64,000 nucleotides of DNA from Peribacillus sp. ACCC06369 (GCF_030348945.1 NZ_JAUCEN010000002.1:4216001-4280000), one strand, 5' to 3'; counted from the first letter of the stretch, positions 1 to 10,230 are shown. Translations and numbers: made by a program. The notes: a model not told the origin generated them from the sequence alone.

Positions 1-769
1 ATAGTACAGCTGCAGCTCCATCATTCATAGGACAGGCATTTCCTGCCGTAATGGTTCCTTCATTTTTGAATACTGCTGGAAGACTGGCTAGTTGATCTAG
101 ATGAATGTCCTCGCGTACACCTTCGTCATGGTTGAAGATTTGAAGTCCTTTTCGATCTTTGATTTTAAGCGAAATAATTTCTCTATCAAAGCGACCCTCT
201 ACTATAGCTTTCCAAGCCTTCTTGTGGCTTTGGTAAGCAAATTGATCCTGTTCTTCACGACGGATACCGTATTTTTCAGCCAAGCGCTCGGCAGTTATTC
301 CCATATGCTCATTTCCCAAGGAACATATTAATCCATCTGCCAGCAGAGCATCCTCCATCGTTACGTTTCCAAATTTACCGCCCCATCTATTTTTCACGAT
401 ATAAGGCACATTGCTCATGCTCTCCACTCCGCCGGCAATGATTACGTCTTCTTGACCAGCAGCGATAGTTAAAGCGGCGTTGGTAATGGCCTTTAAACCT
501 GATCCACATGCTTTGATTACAACGTGGCCTGGGACACTGTGTGGGAAACATGCCATCTGCGACGAAATTCGGGCCGAGTTAAGTCCGCCTCCGTGGACAT
601 AGCCATGTCCGAAAATCACTTCATTTACCTTTTCTTTACCTAACCCATAATTATCCATTAAACCTTCCAATACTTGACGGCCCAATTCGATAGCTTTAAC
701 ATTCCGTAGTGATTTGCCAAAGGATCCAACTGCAGTTCGCGCTCCAGCAACGATGACAACCTCATTCAT
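1..769 (-). CDS. Acetyl-CoA acetyltransferase-type thiolase, 3' part outside the window
   Basis: Reading leftward from the ATG at 769, 256 codons are open to the window edge, so the C-terminal third (His and second Cys motifs) is missing here. The start reads MNEVVIVAGARTAVGSFGK, typical of thiolases, and the nucleophilic Cys lies in KACGSGLKA at residue 88. The GGVESMSN motif and an ITAGNACPMNDGAAA stretch follow. It is the last visible gene of the leftward lysine operon, 19 bases after the CoA-transferase B stop. Inferred role: thiolytic cleavage of the 3-ketoacyl-CoA made from deaminated acetyl-beta-lysine, releasing acetyl-CoA. The family call is firm; the substrate is inferred from context. 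Confidence 0.9.
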   Translation of the reverse strand, partial: MNEVVIVAGARTAVGSFGKSLRNVKAIELGRQVLEGLMDNYGLGKEKVNEVIFGHGYVHGGGLNSARISSQMACFPHSVPGHVVIKACGSGLKAITNAALTIAAGQEDVIIAGGVESMSNVPYIVKNRWGGKFGNVTMEDALLADGLICSLGNEHMGITAERLAEKYGIRREEQDQFAYQSHKKAWKAIVEGRFDREIISLKIKDRKGLQIFNHDEGVREDIHLDQLASLPAVFKNEGTITAGNACPMNDGAAAVL

Positions 770-788
770 GCTTTTTTCCTCCTCTTAC

Positions 789-1451
789 CTATTCAATGGT
801 GTTGACAGCAGCATGGATTTTCAATGTCGCCTCTGTATTCCTTATCACATCATCAACGGTATATGGCGCCATGACTTCCTTCAGCACCAATCCCTCTTCC
901 GTAACTTCCATGACAGCCATCTCCGTAATGATTAAATCCACACTTTGCCTTGCCGTCAATGGAAGCGTACAGGTCTTCAATATCTTCGATTCACCCTGCT
1001 TATTCACGTGATTCATCAGGACGATCACCTTTTTGGCTTTCTGGGCAAGCTCCATCGCCCCACCCATCCCTGGCACTCGCTTACCTGGGACGATCCAATT
1101 CGCCAAGTCCCCCTTTTCACTGACTTCCAAGGCTCCAAGGATGGTGATGTCGATGTATCCTTTCCGGATCATTCCAAATGCAGTTGCACTGTCAAAGTAT
1201 GAAGCGCCCATTACAGTGGTGATCGGGAACCCTCCCGCATTACAGAGGGCAGGATCTTCTTTCCCCGGATCCGGACTTGGACCTGTACCGAGAACGCCAT
1301 TTTCCGCATGGAACAGCACATGGATATCTTGAGGTATATGGTCGGCCACCAGGGTAGGAATGCCGATGCCTAAATTGACGATCAATCCGTCATGGATTTC
1401 CTTGGCGGCGCGTTTCGCGATGCGATTTCGTACATCTACTGCCATGCCCAT
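789..1451 (-). CDS. 3-oxoacid CoA-transferase subunit B (YodR-like)
   Basis: A 220-residue protein of the acetoacetate/succinyl CoA-transferase beta-subunit family. NLGIGIPTLV and the catalytic-Glu motif AENG (Glu about residue 50) are present, as is the NWIVPGKRVPGMGGAMEL block. I start it at the ATG at 1451 (MGMAVDV), because AGGGGTG sits 8 bases upstream; the frame is open further but that stretch is not protein-like. It overlaps the end of subunit A by 16 bases, which suggests coupling. With subunit A it should form an alpha-beta CoA-transferase activating the 3-keto acid made by the neighbouring aminotransferase. A second, distinct CoA-transferase pair lies at 11.7-13.1 kb. Confidence 0.88.
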   Translation of the reverse strand: MGMAVDVRNRIAKRAAKEIHDGLIVNLGIGIPTLVADHIPQDIHVLFHAENGVLGTGPSPDPGKEDPALCNAGGFPITTVMGASYFDSATAFGMIRKGYIDITILGALEVSEKGDLANWIVPGKRVPGMGGAMELAQKAKKVIVLMNHVNKQGESKILKTCTLPLTARQSVDLIITEMAVMEVTEEGLVLKEVMAPYTVDDVIRNTEATLKIHAAVNTIE

Positions 1452-2134
1452 TTCCAATTCACCCCTTTTGTCGGAATCACCATATCTACATAAATGCCTG
1501 GTGTGGCAATACACTCCGGATCCAATTCGCCTGCAGGAACGATTTCTTCCACTTCCGCAATCGTGAAGGCCCCTGCCATCGCTACCAGCGGATTGAAATT
1601 GCATGCAGTCTTGTCGTACACTAAATTCCCTAGTGAATCTGCCTTTTTCGCATGGACGATGCTGACTTCAGCGGTCAACGCGGTTTCCACCAAATATTCT
1701 TTTCCTTCTATGACCATCTTGTTCTTGCCTTCTTCGGCTATCGTGCCAATCCCGACATCGACAAAAATCCCGCCTAAGCCTACACCGCCAGCACGAATCC
1801 GTTCTGCTAATGTCCCTTGCGGTGAAAACTCCACTTGCAGCTTTCCTTCAGTCATGAGCCTGCCTGCATTAGGATTGGATCCGATATGTGAGGCGATGAC
1901 TTTCTTTGCCCTTTCAGCAGTCACAAGCCGGCCAATGCCGATATCAGGGAATCCAGTATCATTGCCAATCAAGGTCAAATCCTTAACACCTTTGGCCAGG
2001 ATACCCTGCACGAGCGTGGGGGGAGTCCCCACTCCGCCAAATCCGCCATACATGAGCGTGCATCCATCGGAAATATGCTCCAGTGCTTCTTCCAGGGTCA
2101 CAATTTTGTTTTTCTTCGTAATGACCTGCTTCAT
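1436..2134 (-). CDS. 3-oxoacid CoA-transferase subunit A (YodS-like)
   Basis: A 232-residue alpha subunit with the GGFGGVGTPPTLV glycine-rich CoA-binding region near residue 20 and the QGTLAERIRAGG motif in the middle. The start at 2134 is set by AGGAGG six bases upstream of an ATG; in-frame codons further upstream overlap the aminotransferase end and are not conserved in character. It lies 10 bases after the aminotransferase stop and overlaps subunit B. In B. subtilis the yodT-yodS-yodR genes have the same order, which supports the lysine-pathway role. Its sequence differs clearly from the ScoA-like protein at 12.4 kb, so the two pairs probably act on different acids. Confidence 0.88.
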   Translation of the reverse strand: MKQVITKKNKIVTLEEALEHISDGCTLMYGGFGGVGTPPTLVQGILAKGVKDLTLIGNDTGFPDIGIGRLVTAERAKKVIASHIGSNPNAGRLMTEGKLQVEFSPQGTLAERIRAGGVGLGGIFVDVGIGTIAEEGKNKMVIEGKEYLVETALTAEVSIVHAKKADSLGNLVYDKTACNFNPLVAMAGAFTIAEVEEIVPAGELDPECIATPGIYVDMVIPTKGVNWKWAWQ

Positions 2135-2144
2135 ACCGTTCCTC

Positions 2145-3512
2145 CTAAATAGCCTGCATGTCCTCAATCAAGCCTTCCGAGTGCAATTCACGCTGCAACT
2201 CTTCAAGGGAAGCTTCCAGTATCTTGACGAGGCGATCGATTTCTTCATTCGTAATGATTAATGGCGGAGATAGGATAACCGCATCACCAGCGATTCCTTC
2301 AATCGCACCCGCAGCAGGATAGATCAACAATCCCTTCGCAAAAGCCTTATTGACAAGCCTAGTGGTCAGGCCAATTTGCAAGTCGAATGGCGTTTTTGAA
2401 ATCCGATTGGAGACAAACTCAAGTCCGAGGAGAAGCCCTTTCCCCCGTACATCACCAATTATGTCGAATTTCCCAGCCAACCCTTGCAGCTTCTTAAACA
2501 GATATTGACCTTTATCTTCAGCCGCCTGAACCAGGTCATTTCCCTCAATGTAGGAAAGCACTTCCAATGAAACGGCTGCAGATAGAGGATTTGCACTATA
2601 TGTGTGTCCAGCCATGATTGAATTCGAGCCTTTTAAAATGGGCTCCATGACACGGTCACTAACCATTGTGGCTGCCATTGGAGTATAACCGGCGCTCATT
2701 CCTTTACCCAATGCGATGATATCCGGGTCGACTCCCCAATGTTCCATCGCGAACATTTTTCCTGTCCGTCCGATTCCCGTCATTACCTCATCGGCGATAA
2801 AAAGAATGTCATAGTTTTCGCAGATTTCCTTAATCCTTTGATAGTAGCCATCCGGCGGTGTTACAGCACCAGCGGATGCCCCGATGATCGGCTCTGCGAT
2901 GAAGGCTGCGATATTCTCGGAGCCGACCCTTTGAATGGCTGTTTCCAGTTCATTAGCACACTGAAGCTTGCAGCCGGAAGATTCATTATTATAAGGACAG
3001 CGATAACAGTAGGGAGCGGAAATGCTAGGGAAATCTTCCAATAGCGGAACAAAACGCTTTCTCCTCGGTACATGACCTGACATCGATAAAGCGCCCATCG
3101 TAATCCCGTGATAACTCGTCCATCTGGAGACGATACGATTTTTTCGCTCATATCCTTTTTCTTGCCAATGCTGAATCGCTATCTTCATCGCCGTTTCGGT
3201 CGCTTCGGATCCGCTATTCACGAAAAATGACCAATTCAAATCCCCTGGAGCCAAATCACTTAGCTTTTTGGCTAATGCTTCTGCGGCTTCACTCGTAAAA
3301 TGAGACCTGTATGCAAAAGAAACTTTGCGGGCCTGCTCCGTCATTGCATCGACAACGTCTATTACACCATGGCCAATACTTGCCGTAACAGCACCTGATG
3401 ATCCGTCTATATACTGTTTTCCATCTGTATCATAAAGATAAATTCCATTCCCATGAGAGATAGTGGGATAGTCATGATCTAAAGTAGGCTTAATCAAATA
3501 ATTGCGTGTCAT
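2145..3512 (-). CDS. Class III PLP aminotransferase (YodT-like)
   Basis: A 455-residue fold-type I, class III aminotransferase. FVNSGSEATETAMK (about residues 98-110) is the phosphate-binding region, DEVMTGIGRTG (from Asp241) contacts the pyridine ring, and LGKGMSAGY supplies the Schiff-base lysine (about K270). The ATG at 3512 has AGGAGA six bases upstream and is preferred over upstream in-frame codons. A Cys-rich stretch, YCYRCPYN then CKLQC, near residues 169-185 could bind a metal or form disulfides and is common in this subfamily. From context it transaminates beta-lysine or N6-acetyl-beta-lysine to the 3-keto acid. The family is certain and the substrate is inferred. Confidence 0.9.
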   Translation of the reverse strand: MTRNYLIKPTLDHDYPTISHGNGIYLYDTDGKQYIDGSSGAVTASIGHGVIDVVDAMTEQARKVSFAYRSHFTSEAAEALAKKLSDLAPGDLNWSFFVNSGSEATETAMKIAIQHWQEKGYERKNRIVSRWTSYHGITMGALSMSGHVPRRKRFVPLLEDFPSISAPYCYRCPYNNESSGCKLQCANELETAIQRVGSENIAAFIAEPIIGASAGAVTPPDGYYQRIKEICENYDILFIADEVMTGIGRTGKMFAMEHWGVDPDIIALGKGMSAGYTPMAATMVSDRVMEPILKGSNSIMAGHTYSANPLSAAVSLEVLSYIEGNDLVQAAEDKGQYLFKKLQGLAGKFDIIGDVRGKGLLLGLEFVSNRISKTPFDLQIGLTTRLVNKAFAKGLLIYPAAGAIEGIAGDAVILSPPLIITNEEIDRLVKILEASLEELQRELHSEGLIEDMQAI

Positions 3513-3592
3513 GTCATCTCTCCTTTTAACGTTCGTACCCACTGTGCAGCATTCTATTAATCAACTAATTTCCCAGATTAAAAAAACCTAGT

Positions 3593-4700
<1,108 letters not shown>

Positions 4701-4765
4701 TATGTAACCCCCTTATTTAAAGAATTCGGGAGAAGAGATGCATATCATCCGCTTCTCCCGGCATT

Positions 4766-5038
4766 CTATTTCCAATTGAATAATTTTTTGACGGGTGCCT
4801 GAAGAAGCTGCTCATACGTAAACTCATCAGGGTATTCACTCACATCATATATGGATAAGGCTTCGTCCACCTTTTGATTCATCGAATCAGACACATAGAT
4901 TCCACATTCCGGACAGTTCAAGGCTGGAACTTGAAGGACTCTTATAGAGCGTTTCCCATCAGGCATGATCCAGTAACAATCCTTTTTTTCACTTTCTTCT
5001 ACGTTTGGGGCATTACACCACAAGCAATCCATCTTCAT
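4766..5038 (-). CDS. YokU-like zinc-ribbon small protein
   Basis: A 90-residue protein with two CxxC knuckles, CLWC (Cys5, Cys8) and CPEC (about Cys43, Cys46), which should hold one zinc. Between them is a hydrophilic beta-like segment, and after them a helical tail. It resembles the YokU family that accompanies kamA in bacilli. Its ATG overlaps the kamA stop (ATGA arrangement at 5035-5038), so translation is probably coupled. Its biochemical role is unknown to me; the tight coupling suggests it works on or with KamA. Confidence 0.82.
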   Translation of the reverse strand: MKMDCLWCNAPNVEESEKKDCYWIMPDGKRSIRVLQVPALNCPECGIYVSDSMNQKVDEALSIYDVSEYPDEFTYEQLLQAPVKKLFNWK

Positions 5039-6486
5039 TCCTCCTTGCCTTCAGATTTCACCGAGCCGCTTCCGACCAAGGCATTCTTTTTTTCTTGGGC
5101 TAACCTTAATTTTTCCTTCATTTCATCCCGTTTATCACGGCGATCCTTCAATGATGCATGTTCATCAGTGGTTTCATACGCCTTTCTCTTGTCAAGACGG
5201 CGAAGGCCCTCTGGCACCAAATTGAATTTCTCATCCGTCATGAGAGCGGAAATCCCCACGGCTTCTTTCCTATCCTCAGTACCATACACTTCATCAAAGT
5301 AAGCATCCGCACTGCCGGAAACATAATTCTTCGGCTCCGGATAACTAGTGATCACTCCTTCAAAGTTCCGTAAAACGACTTTATCCGGACTTTGCGAAAG
5401 CAGGTAATTCGGAGTCAAGGCAATCTTTCCTCCACCGCCAGGAGCATCCACCACAAAGGTTGGCACCGCATATCCTGATGTATGGCCGCGAAGCGCTTCA
5501 ATGATTTCCAGTCCTTTTGAAACCGGCGCCCGGAAATGGCCAATCCCTTCAGATAGATCACATTGATAAATGTAATAAGGCCTAACCCTTGCTTTAACAC
5601 AGTCATGCATAAGCTTTTTCATGATATGGACACTATCGTTGATGCCAGCCAGGATGACAGCCTGATTACCAAGCGGCACGCCTGCCATCGACAGCATATC
5701 GCATGCCTTTTTCGCTTCATCCGTCAATTCAAGGGAATGATTGAAATGCGTATTTAACCAAATCGGATGATACTTTTTCAGAATATTGCATAAATTTTCC
5801 GTAATCCTCTGCGGGAAAACGACCGGTGCACGAGTTCCGATCCGAATGATTTCCACATGCGGGATGGCACGTAAGTTACTCAATACATATTCAAGGATCT
5901 TATCATTGATCAACAGGCCGTCTCCTCCAGAAATCAGCACGTCCCTAACTTCGGGAGTATTCCGGATATATTCAATCGCCCCGTCCAGCTGCTTTTTGGG
6001 AACACCCATGCCAACCTGACCTGAAAAACGGCGGCGCGTACAATACCTGCAGTACATGGAGCATTGGTTCGTTACAAGGAATAGAACGCGATCCGGATAA
6101 CGATGCGTCAATCCTGGAACAGGGGAATCCTCATCCTCATGCAGCGGATCCTCCAAATCATATCTGGTTTTGTTCATTTCTGCCGAAAGCGGTACCGACT
6201 GTAAACGAATCGGACAGCGAGGATCATCCGGATTCATCAAAGATGCATAATATGGCGTAATGTTCAATGGAATCGTTTGAGTCGAAATCCGGACACCTTC
6301 CTCTTCATCAGGTGTCAAGTTGACGACCTTTTTCAGATCATCCAATGTTTTAATCGTATTGGTCAATTGCCAGATCCAATCATTCCACTGCTCTTCCGTT
6401 ACGTCCTTCCAAAGTTCGATATCATTATAATGCCTGCGCCCACCAAGGTATTCTGTATGTTTTACATCCATTCCCATCAAATTCAT
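5035..6486 (-). CDS. kamA: L-lysine 2,3-aminomutase
   Basis: A 483-residue radical-SAM, PLP-dependent enzyme that converts L-lysine to L-beta-lysine. The cluster motif CSMYCRYC (Cys142, 146, 149) binds [4Fe-4S] and SAM, and PGGGGK near residue 350 carries the PLP lysine (about K354). An LISGGDGLL segment near residue 185 is the SAM-side glycine motif. The start at 6486 (MNLMGMD) has AAGGGGG eight bases upstream. A perfect sigma-54 promoter lies 42-57 bases upstream. It is the first gene of the leftward operon. The long charged tail after residue 410 is typical of the Bacillus/Clostridium forms. Confidence 0.97.
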   Translation of the reverse strand: MNLMGMDVKHTEYLGGRRHYNDIELWKDVTEEQWNDWIWQLTNTIKTLDDLKKVVNLTPDEEEGVRISTQTIPLNITPYYASLMNPDDPRCPIRLQSVPLSAEMNKTRYDLEDPLHEDEDSPVPGLTHRYPDRVLFLVTNQCSMYCRYCTRRRFSGQVGMGVPKKQLDGAIEYIRNTPEVRDVLISGGDGLLINDKILEYVLSNLRAIPHVEIIRIGTRAPVVFPQRITENLCNILKKYHPIWLNTHFNHSLELTDEAKKACDMLSMAGVPLGNQAVILAGINDSVHIMKKLMHDCVKARVRPYYIYQCDLSEGIGHFRAPVSKGLEIIEALRGHTSGYAVPTFVVDAPGGGGKIALTPNYLLSQSPDKVVLRNFEGVITSYPEPKNYVSGSADAYFDEVYGTEDRKEAVGISALMTDEKFNLVPEGLRRLDKRKAYETTDEHASLKDRRDKRDEMKEKLRLAQEKKNALVGSGSVKSEGKEE

Positions 6487-6527
6487 TTAATATGCCCCCT
6501 TATTCTAAGAACTTATCTATATACATT

Positions 6528-6543
6528 TGCAAGATTGATGCCA
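6528..6543 (-). promoter_or_regulatory. Sigma-54 (-24/-12) promoter of the kam operon
   Basis: On the minus strand this reads TGGCATCAATCTTGCA: TGGCA, five bases, TTGCA, with exactly ten bases between GG and GC as sigma-54 requires. It faces kamA, and transcription should begin about base 6517, giving a leader of about 30 bases. The activator gene immediately upstream belongs to the sigma-54 enhancer-binding class, which supports the call. Confidence 0.9.
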
Positions 6544-6651
6544 ACATTCAAAACAAGGGAAACATAAGAAAAGGGGGACAAATCGACCTTAAAACCGCAA
6601 ATAATTTTTCGTTATGCCTAATTTTTTGCAGCCAGATTCTTTGCGCCAAAC

Positions 6652-6687
6652 AAAAAAAAGAGGGTCTCTTTACACAAGAGCCCTCTT
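6652..6687 (-). terminator. Rho-independent terminator after the kam activator gene
   Basis: Arms AAGAGGG and CCCTCTT extend with CTCTT/AAGAG around one bulged base and a 5-base loop. They are followed on the minus strand by a run of eight T. This separates the activator transcript from the sigma-54 promoter of kamA. Confidence 0.85.
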
Positions 6688-6738
6688 CAAGTTACATCAT
6701 TATCAATGATTTGACAGCGTTTTCAAATACAACCACAT

Positions 6739-8220
6739 TTATTTTGATTCTCTCGATCCTGCCGTATAAACTTTTTCAATGCCGTACTTGTTTAACTTAT
6801 ATTGTAATCCCTGTCTTTTAATATTGAGGGCTTCAGCCGTTTTGCTGATATTCCCGTTATATTTCTCGAACATATTGATGATCATTTCCCTTTCCATTTC
6901 TTCAAGAACGACAGGTAAATCAATCTTATTTTTCAATGGGGAAGGATGGTTCTGCGTATTTGATGCAGCGTAATTCCCTGAAGGAAAAAGATATGCAGGA
7001 AGATGGTGTTCATCAATCATATCTTCCCCTGCGTCCATGACGTTAAAGGTTAACTCGATGGCATGTCCCAGTTCACGAATGTTCCCGGGCCATGGATATT
7101 GAAGAAGCCTCTGCATCGCCTTATGACTGATTCCGCGTACTTCCGTAAAGAATGATTTGTTGAATTTCTGAATAAAGTGATTGACGATTTCCGGAATATC
7201 CGTTTTACGCTCCAGCAGTGAAGGCATTTGGATCGTCACGACATTCAGGCGAAAGAATAAATCCGAGCGAATGATTCCCCGATCTAACGCCTCTTCTGGA
7301 GAAATGTTCATCGCAGCAATGATCTTCACATTAACCTTTTGCTCCTTCGAACCCCCAACACGGCGTACCTCGCCTTCCTGAAGCACCCGCAGCAATTTTG
7401 CCTGCAGGCCGAGATCGAGGCTATTCAACTCATCAAGGAAAAGGGTACCGCCATTTGCCTGTTCAAAAATGCCCAGGCGATCCATCGCTCCAGTAAAAGC
7501 CCCTTTCGTCGTACCGAACAGCAGCCCCTCCATCAATTCCTTTGGAACAGCCGCACAGTTTTGCGCTATGAATGGTTGATTTCGCTGAGCACTTACATTA
7601 TGTATACTTTGAGCGACCAATTCTTTTCCCGTCCCTGTAGGTCCATAAATCATGACTGGGGAATGTGTACGGGCCGCTTTTTTCGCCAATGAAATGGCTT
7701 GCTTAAATGCATGGCTATCACCGATTAAATCACTGAAATGGTAGGTCGCCGTCCCTTCAAGGAACTTGGTTTTCTTATGGGTCTCGGCCAGCTGGGAACG
7801 CAAATCAACAATTTGGTCGTACATATTCATGACCTTCGTAATATCCTTTGCTATTTCCACTGCCCCAATAATTTCACCATCCTCATATAAAGGATACGTA
7901 CTATTGATTGAAGTTATTTTTTTCTCTTTTAAATTGACATACGTCTGGATGGACTCATTCGTTTCCACGCCCTTTTCCAATGCTACATGCAGCGTACTGG
8001 ATTCATCGGTCAAGGATGGATAAAGCTGAAAGATATTCTCCCCCAATACCTGTTCACGATCAAGCCCATCGATATGTGCCATCATTTCATTGTAGAAAAC
8101 CGTATCCCCATCTTTATTCACTATATGGACACCCACATTGATCACATTCAATATCCATTCAAATTGAGTGGAAAACTGATTCACTGAAGATTTCATTTCT
8201 TCATCTCCGTTCTCTGTCAT
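6739..8220 (-). CDS. kamR: Sigma-54-dependent activator of the lysine operon (KamR-like)
   Basis: A 493-residue enhancer-binding protein. The N-terminus (about 12-135) is a PAS domain; a short coiled coil leads to the AAA+ domain with Walker A GPTGTGKE, an intact GAFTGA loop that contacts sigma-54, and LFLDELNSL as Walker B. The C-terminal Fis-type HTH includes NISKTAEALNIKRQG. AGGTGA precedes the ATG at 8220. It lies directly upstream of a -24/-12 promoter and kamA, the arrangement described for kamR-kamA in Bacillus thuringiensis. The PAS domain presumably senses lysine or a downstream product. Function is strongly supported by context; the ligand is unknown. Confidence 0.9.
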   Translation of the reverse strand: MTENGDEEMKSSVNQFSTQFEWILNVINVGVHIVNKDGDTVFYNEMMAHIDGLDREQVLGENIFQLYPSLTDESSTLHVALEKGVETNESIQTYVNLKEKKITSINSTYPLYEDGEIIGAVEIAKDITKVMNMYDQIVDLRSQLAETHKKTKFLEGTATYHFSDLIGDSHAFKQAISLAKKAARTHSPVMIYGPTGTGKELVAQSIHNVSAQRNQPFIAQNCAAVPKELMEGLLFGTTKGAFTGAMDRLGIFEQANGGTLFLDELNSLDLGLQAKLLRVLQEGEVRRVGGSKEQKVNVKIIAAMNISPEEALDRGIIRSDLFFRLNVVTIQMPSLLERKTDIPEIVNHFIQKFNKSFFTEVRGISHKAMQRLLQYPWPGNIRELGHAIELTFNVMDAGEDMIDEHHLPAYLFPSGNYAASNTQNHPSPLKNKIDLPVVLEEMEREMIINMFEKYNGNISKTAEALNIKRQGLQYKLNKYGIEKVYTAGSRESK

Positions 8221-8377
8221 TTGATAGAATCACCTGTAAATTATAGCATTTAATGGGAAACTTTCATCTCTTTATCTTTAATAAAATCCTACTCCAATAG
8301 AATAGTAATTTCACATATAAAAAAAGGTATCTCGCATCCAGCAAAGAAAGTTACTATAAGAAAATAAAAAGGTAGGG

Positions 8378-8899
8378 GTGAGTCGGATTACAGAACGAAG
8401 CAAAGAAACCAGATTAGAAATTAAACCATGGGAAGATAAGGACCTTGATTTACTTTTTCAACTTAATGCCCCAGAAATGATGGCACATCTTGGTGGTCCG
8501 GAAAGTAATGAACAAATCATGAAACGGCATCAGCGGTATCTTCAGCTGGGAAATAAGGGATGCATGTTTAGCATCATCCTGTTTCCAGAGACAGAAGCGG
8601 CTGGTTCCGTTGGCTACTGGCAAACCGAATGGAATAATGAAAATGTGTACGAAAGCGGTTGGAGCGTCCTCCCTTCATTTCAGGGACAAGGAATCGCATC
8701 CCATGCCATGAAGGCTCTGATAGCCAAAATCAAAGCCGAACGGAAATATAAATATATTCACGCATTCCCGTCAATCAATAATCCTGCGTCAAACGCAATT
8801 TGCCGTAAGCTAGACTTCCGCCTCATCTCCGAATGTGAATTCGAATACCCACTGGGAAGCCTAATGCGATGCAATGATTGGTGCTTGGAACTTGAATGA
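8378..8899 (+). CDS. GNAT-family N-acetyltransferase
   Basis: A 173-residue RimJ/RimL-like acetyltransferase. The acetyl-CoA motif A region reads VLPSFQGQGIASHAMKAL (about residues 108-125), and motif B follows at NNPASNAICRKLDFR. I use the GTG at 8378; GGTAGGGG lies very close to it, so the ribosome site is not ideal, but no later start keeps the first beta strand. It is a lone gene divergent from kamR. Substrate unknown. Confidence 0.8.
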   Translation: MSRITERSKETRLEIKPWEDKDLDLLFQLNAPEMMAHLGGPESNEQIMKRHQRYLQLGNKGCMFSIILFPETEAAGSVGYWQTEWNNENVYESGWSVLPSFQGQGIASHAMKALIAKIKAERKYKYIHAFPSINNPASNAICRKLDFRLISECEFEYPLGSLMRCNDWCLELE

Positions 8900-8904
8900 A
8901 TTCT

Positions 8905-9085
8905 TTACGGATTATTCCCGGGTAAGTCGAATTATGCCGAGTTTAGGTGAATTATTTCCCGGGTAAGGTTCGGGGTGAGGTCGAATAATATCGTGTGCAG
9001 GCCGGATTTGGTGTTGGTCGGATTATTGCGAAGTGTCGAATTATTGCTGTGTAGGTCGAATTATGCTGTGTAGGATCAAATCGGC
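8905..9085. repeat. Degenerate tandem repeat of about 20 bases
   Basis: The 3' intergenic region of the GNAT gene is made of seven or eight imperfect units built around GTCGAATTATTGC, with spacers such as TGTGTAG and CCCGGGTAAG. No protein or strong hairpin explains it. The units have diverged, so this is an old array. Confidence 0.7.
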
Positions 9086-9107
9086 CATCATTTACCTGCA
9101 TTCTCTA

Positions 9108-10025
9108 TCAAGCAAACAATTCATTCCATGTTTCTTTACCTGCTTGCTTATCTGCAGAAATCTTGCTTGCCTTCTGGTATTTAAATAATGCCATCTCTGT
9201 ATTCTCACCGAATTCTGCGTCAAGGGGCCCAGGGTTAAATCCTTCCATGTAAAGTGCTGCTTGGAGAATCCATGTGATATTGCCTGCAGCTCCTTTTTTT
9301 ACGGTGACGATTGCAGTCTTGGTTTTAGGTCCCCATTTTCCATCGACAGCAAGCTTTTTATTGAATTGCTTATTCAGTTCCGTTTGTATAGCTTTTATAA
9401 GGGCCGATCGAGTTTCGGGACCGTAAAACCCATCAACGGAAATTGCTGCTTTATACCGGCTATTTAACGTATTTTGTATGGAAATTATATAGGTATCTCC
9501 TTTGCTGGTTTTCGGGAGATCCGTTTTTTCGAATTTAAAGGTAAGATGAGGTTCTTTCCCTGCTTGTAACTGTGAATAGGATAGCCCACCCGTCATTTCC
9601 AAGTGGGGATAATCCTTGAATGAACTCCAATCCCCGCCCCATTTAAATCCTAAATCCTTACCTATAGCAGCTACACGCTGCCACTTTGAATTCACTGTCC
9701 AGTTCGCTTTCTTGCCATCATCACTCACAGTGAAAAAATCAATAGCCAGTCCAAAATTATGATAAGACTGGCCTGGTTTAGCGTTTGTCACATTAGGCTT
9801 AGCTAGATTACTATAGTTTTTTCCATTGTAGCTGTAAACTCTTCCTTGGCCATAAAGCGCAGCTTGTTCTTCCAAAGAGCGGTGGCCAGCACTTATCTGT
9901 ACATAAATCCCTTCATTATAAGCACGTTCGATCATTTCCAATGCTGATGCCTTCACCACTGGATTCATCCTTGTCCCCATCTTTTTCACTGATCTATCCA
10001 ATAATGTTCGTAATGCTACTGTCAA
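9108..10025 (-). CDS. M15-family L-alanyl-D-glutamate peptidase (endolysin/CwlK-like) with peptidoglycan-binding repeats
   Basis: About 305 residues. The N-terminal catalytic domain (residues 1-150) shows SAGHRSLEEQAALYGQG, SYHNFGLAIDFF and DYPHLEM, the zinc ligands of VanY/M15C peptidases that cut L-Ala-D-Glu bonds. The C-terminal half has two peptidoglycan-binding-1-like repeats, seen in DGFYGPETRSAL and DGKWGPKTKTAI. The frame is open upstream, but the only good ribosome site (AAAGGAGGG) stands seven bases before a TTG at 10025, giving an N-terminus (M)TVALRTLLDRS. No signal peptide is visible, so export would need a holin or lysis. Its promoter block is shared with the DUF1659 operon at 36.3 kb. 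Confidence 0.88.
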   Translation of the reverse strand: MTVALRTLLDRSVKKMGTRMNPVVKASALEMIERAYNEGIYVQISAGHRSLEEQAALYGQGRVYSYNGKNYSNLAKPNVTNAKPGQSYHNFGLAIDFFTVSDDGKKANWTVNSKWQRVAAIGKDLGFKWGGDWSSFKDYPHLEMTGGLSYSQLQAGKEPHLTFKFEKTDLPKTSKGDTYIISIQNTLNSRYKAAISVDGFYGPETRSALIKAIQTELNKQFNKKLAVDGKWGPKTKTAIVTVKKGAAGNITWILQAALYMEGFNPGPLDAEFGENTEMALFKYQKASKISADKQAGKETWNELFA

Positions 10026-10046
10026 TGTAATCCCTCCTTTAAACCT

Positions 10047-10080
10047 TATATAAGCCTTTTTAACGGAAAAGTAGCATGGC
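10047..10080 (-). promoter_or_regulatory. Putative promoter block shared with the DUF1659 operon
   Basis: Minus strand: GCCATGCTACTTT, then TATATA placed 17 bases after GCTACT, just upstream of the TTG-start peptidase gene. The same 13-mer and the same 17-base spacing occur at 36299-36332. The upstream hexamer is not a SigA -35 box, so another sigma factor or an activator is likely. Confidence 0.5.
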
Positions 10081-10113
10081 TGAAATATTTCCATTTTGTT
10101 ATTAAAGGCTTCG

Positions 10114-10230
10114 TTAAATGATTATGCCTATTGAAAGGTTCTTCAGTTCTGATCCATCTAAAAAATCCCTGACCTTACTTTGGCTATCTTCCTTTGCCAC
10201 ATCTAGACCAACATTGCCGATCTTTGAACA
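10114..10230 (-). pseudogene. Possible IS110-type transposase N-terminal remnant
   Basis: Minus-strand codons ending at 10114 read VGLDVAKEDSQSKVRDFLD, close in style to the start of IS110-family DEDD transposases. The reading frame stops after about 35 residues and has no matching downstream domain. Weak evidence; it may be chance. Confidence 0.3.

Noticed and set aside
1452..1604. Longer N-terminus for CoA-transferase subunit B (start at 1604)
   Set aside because: That stretch is the out-of-frame end of subunit A; the ribosome site supports 1451.
8895..9085. Possible attachment site or phage end near the M15 peptidase
   Set aside because: No integrase, holin or other phage gene nearby; the region is a degenerate repeat array.
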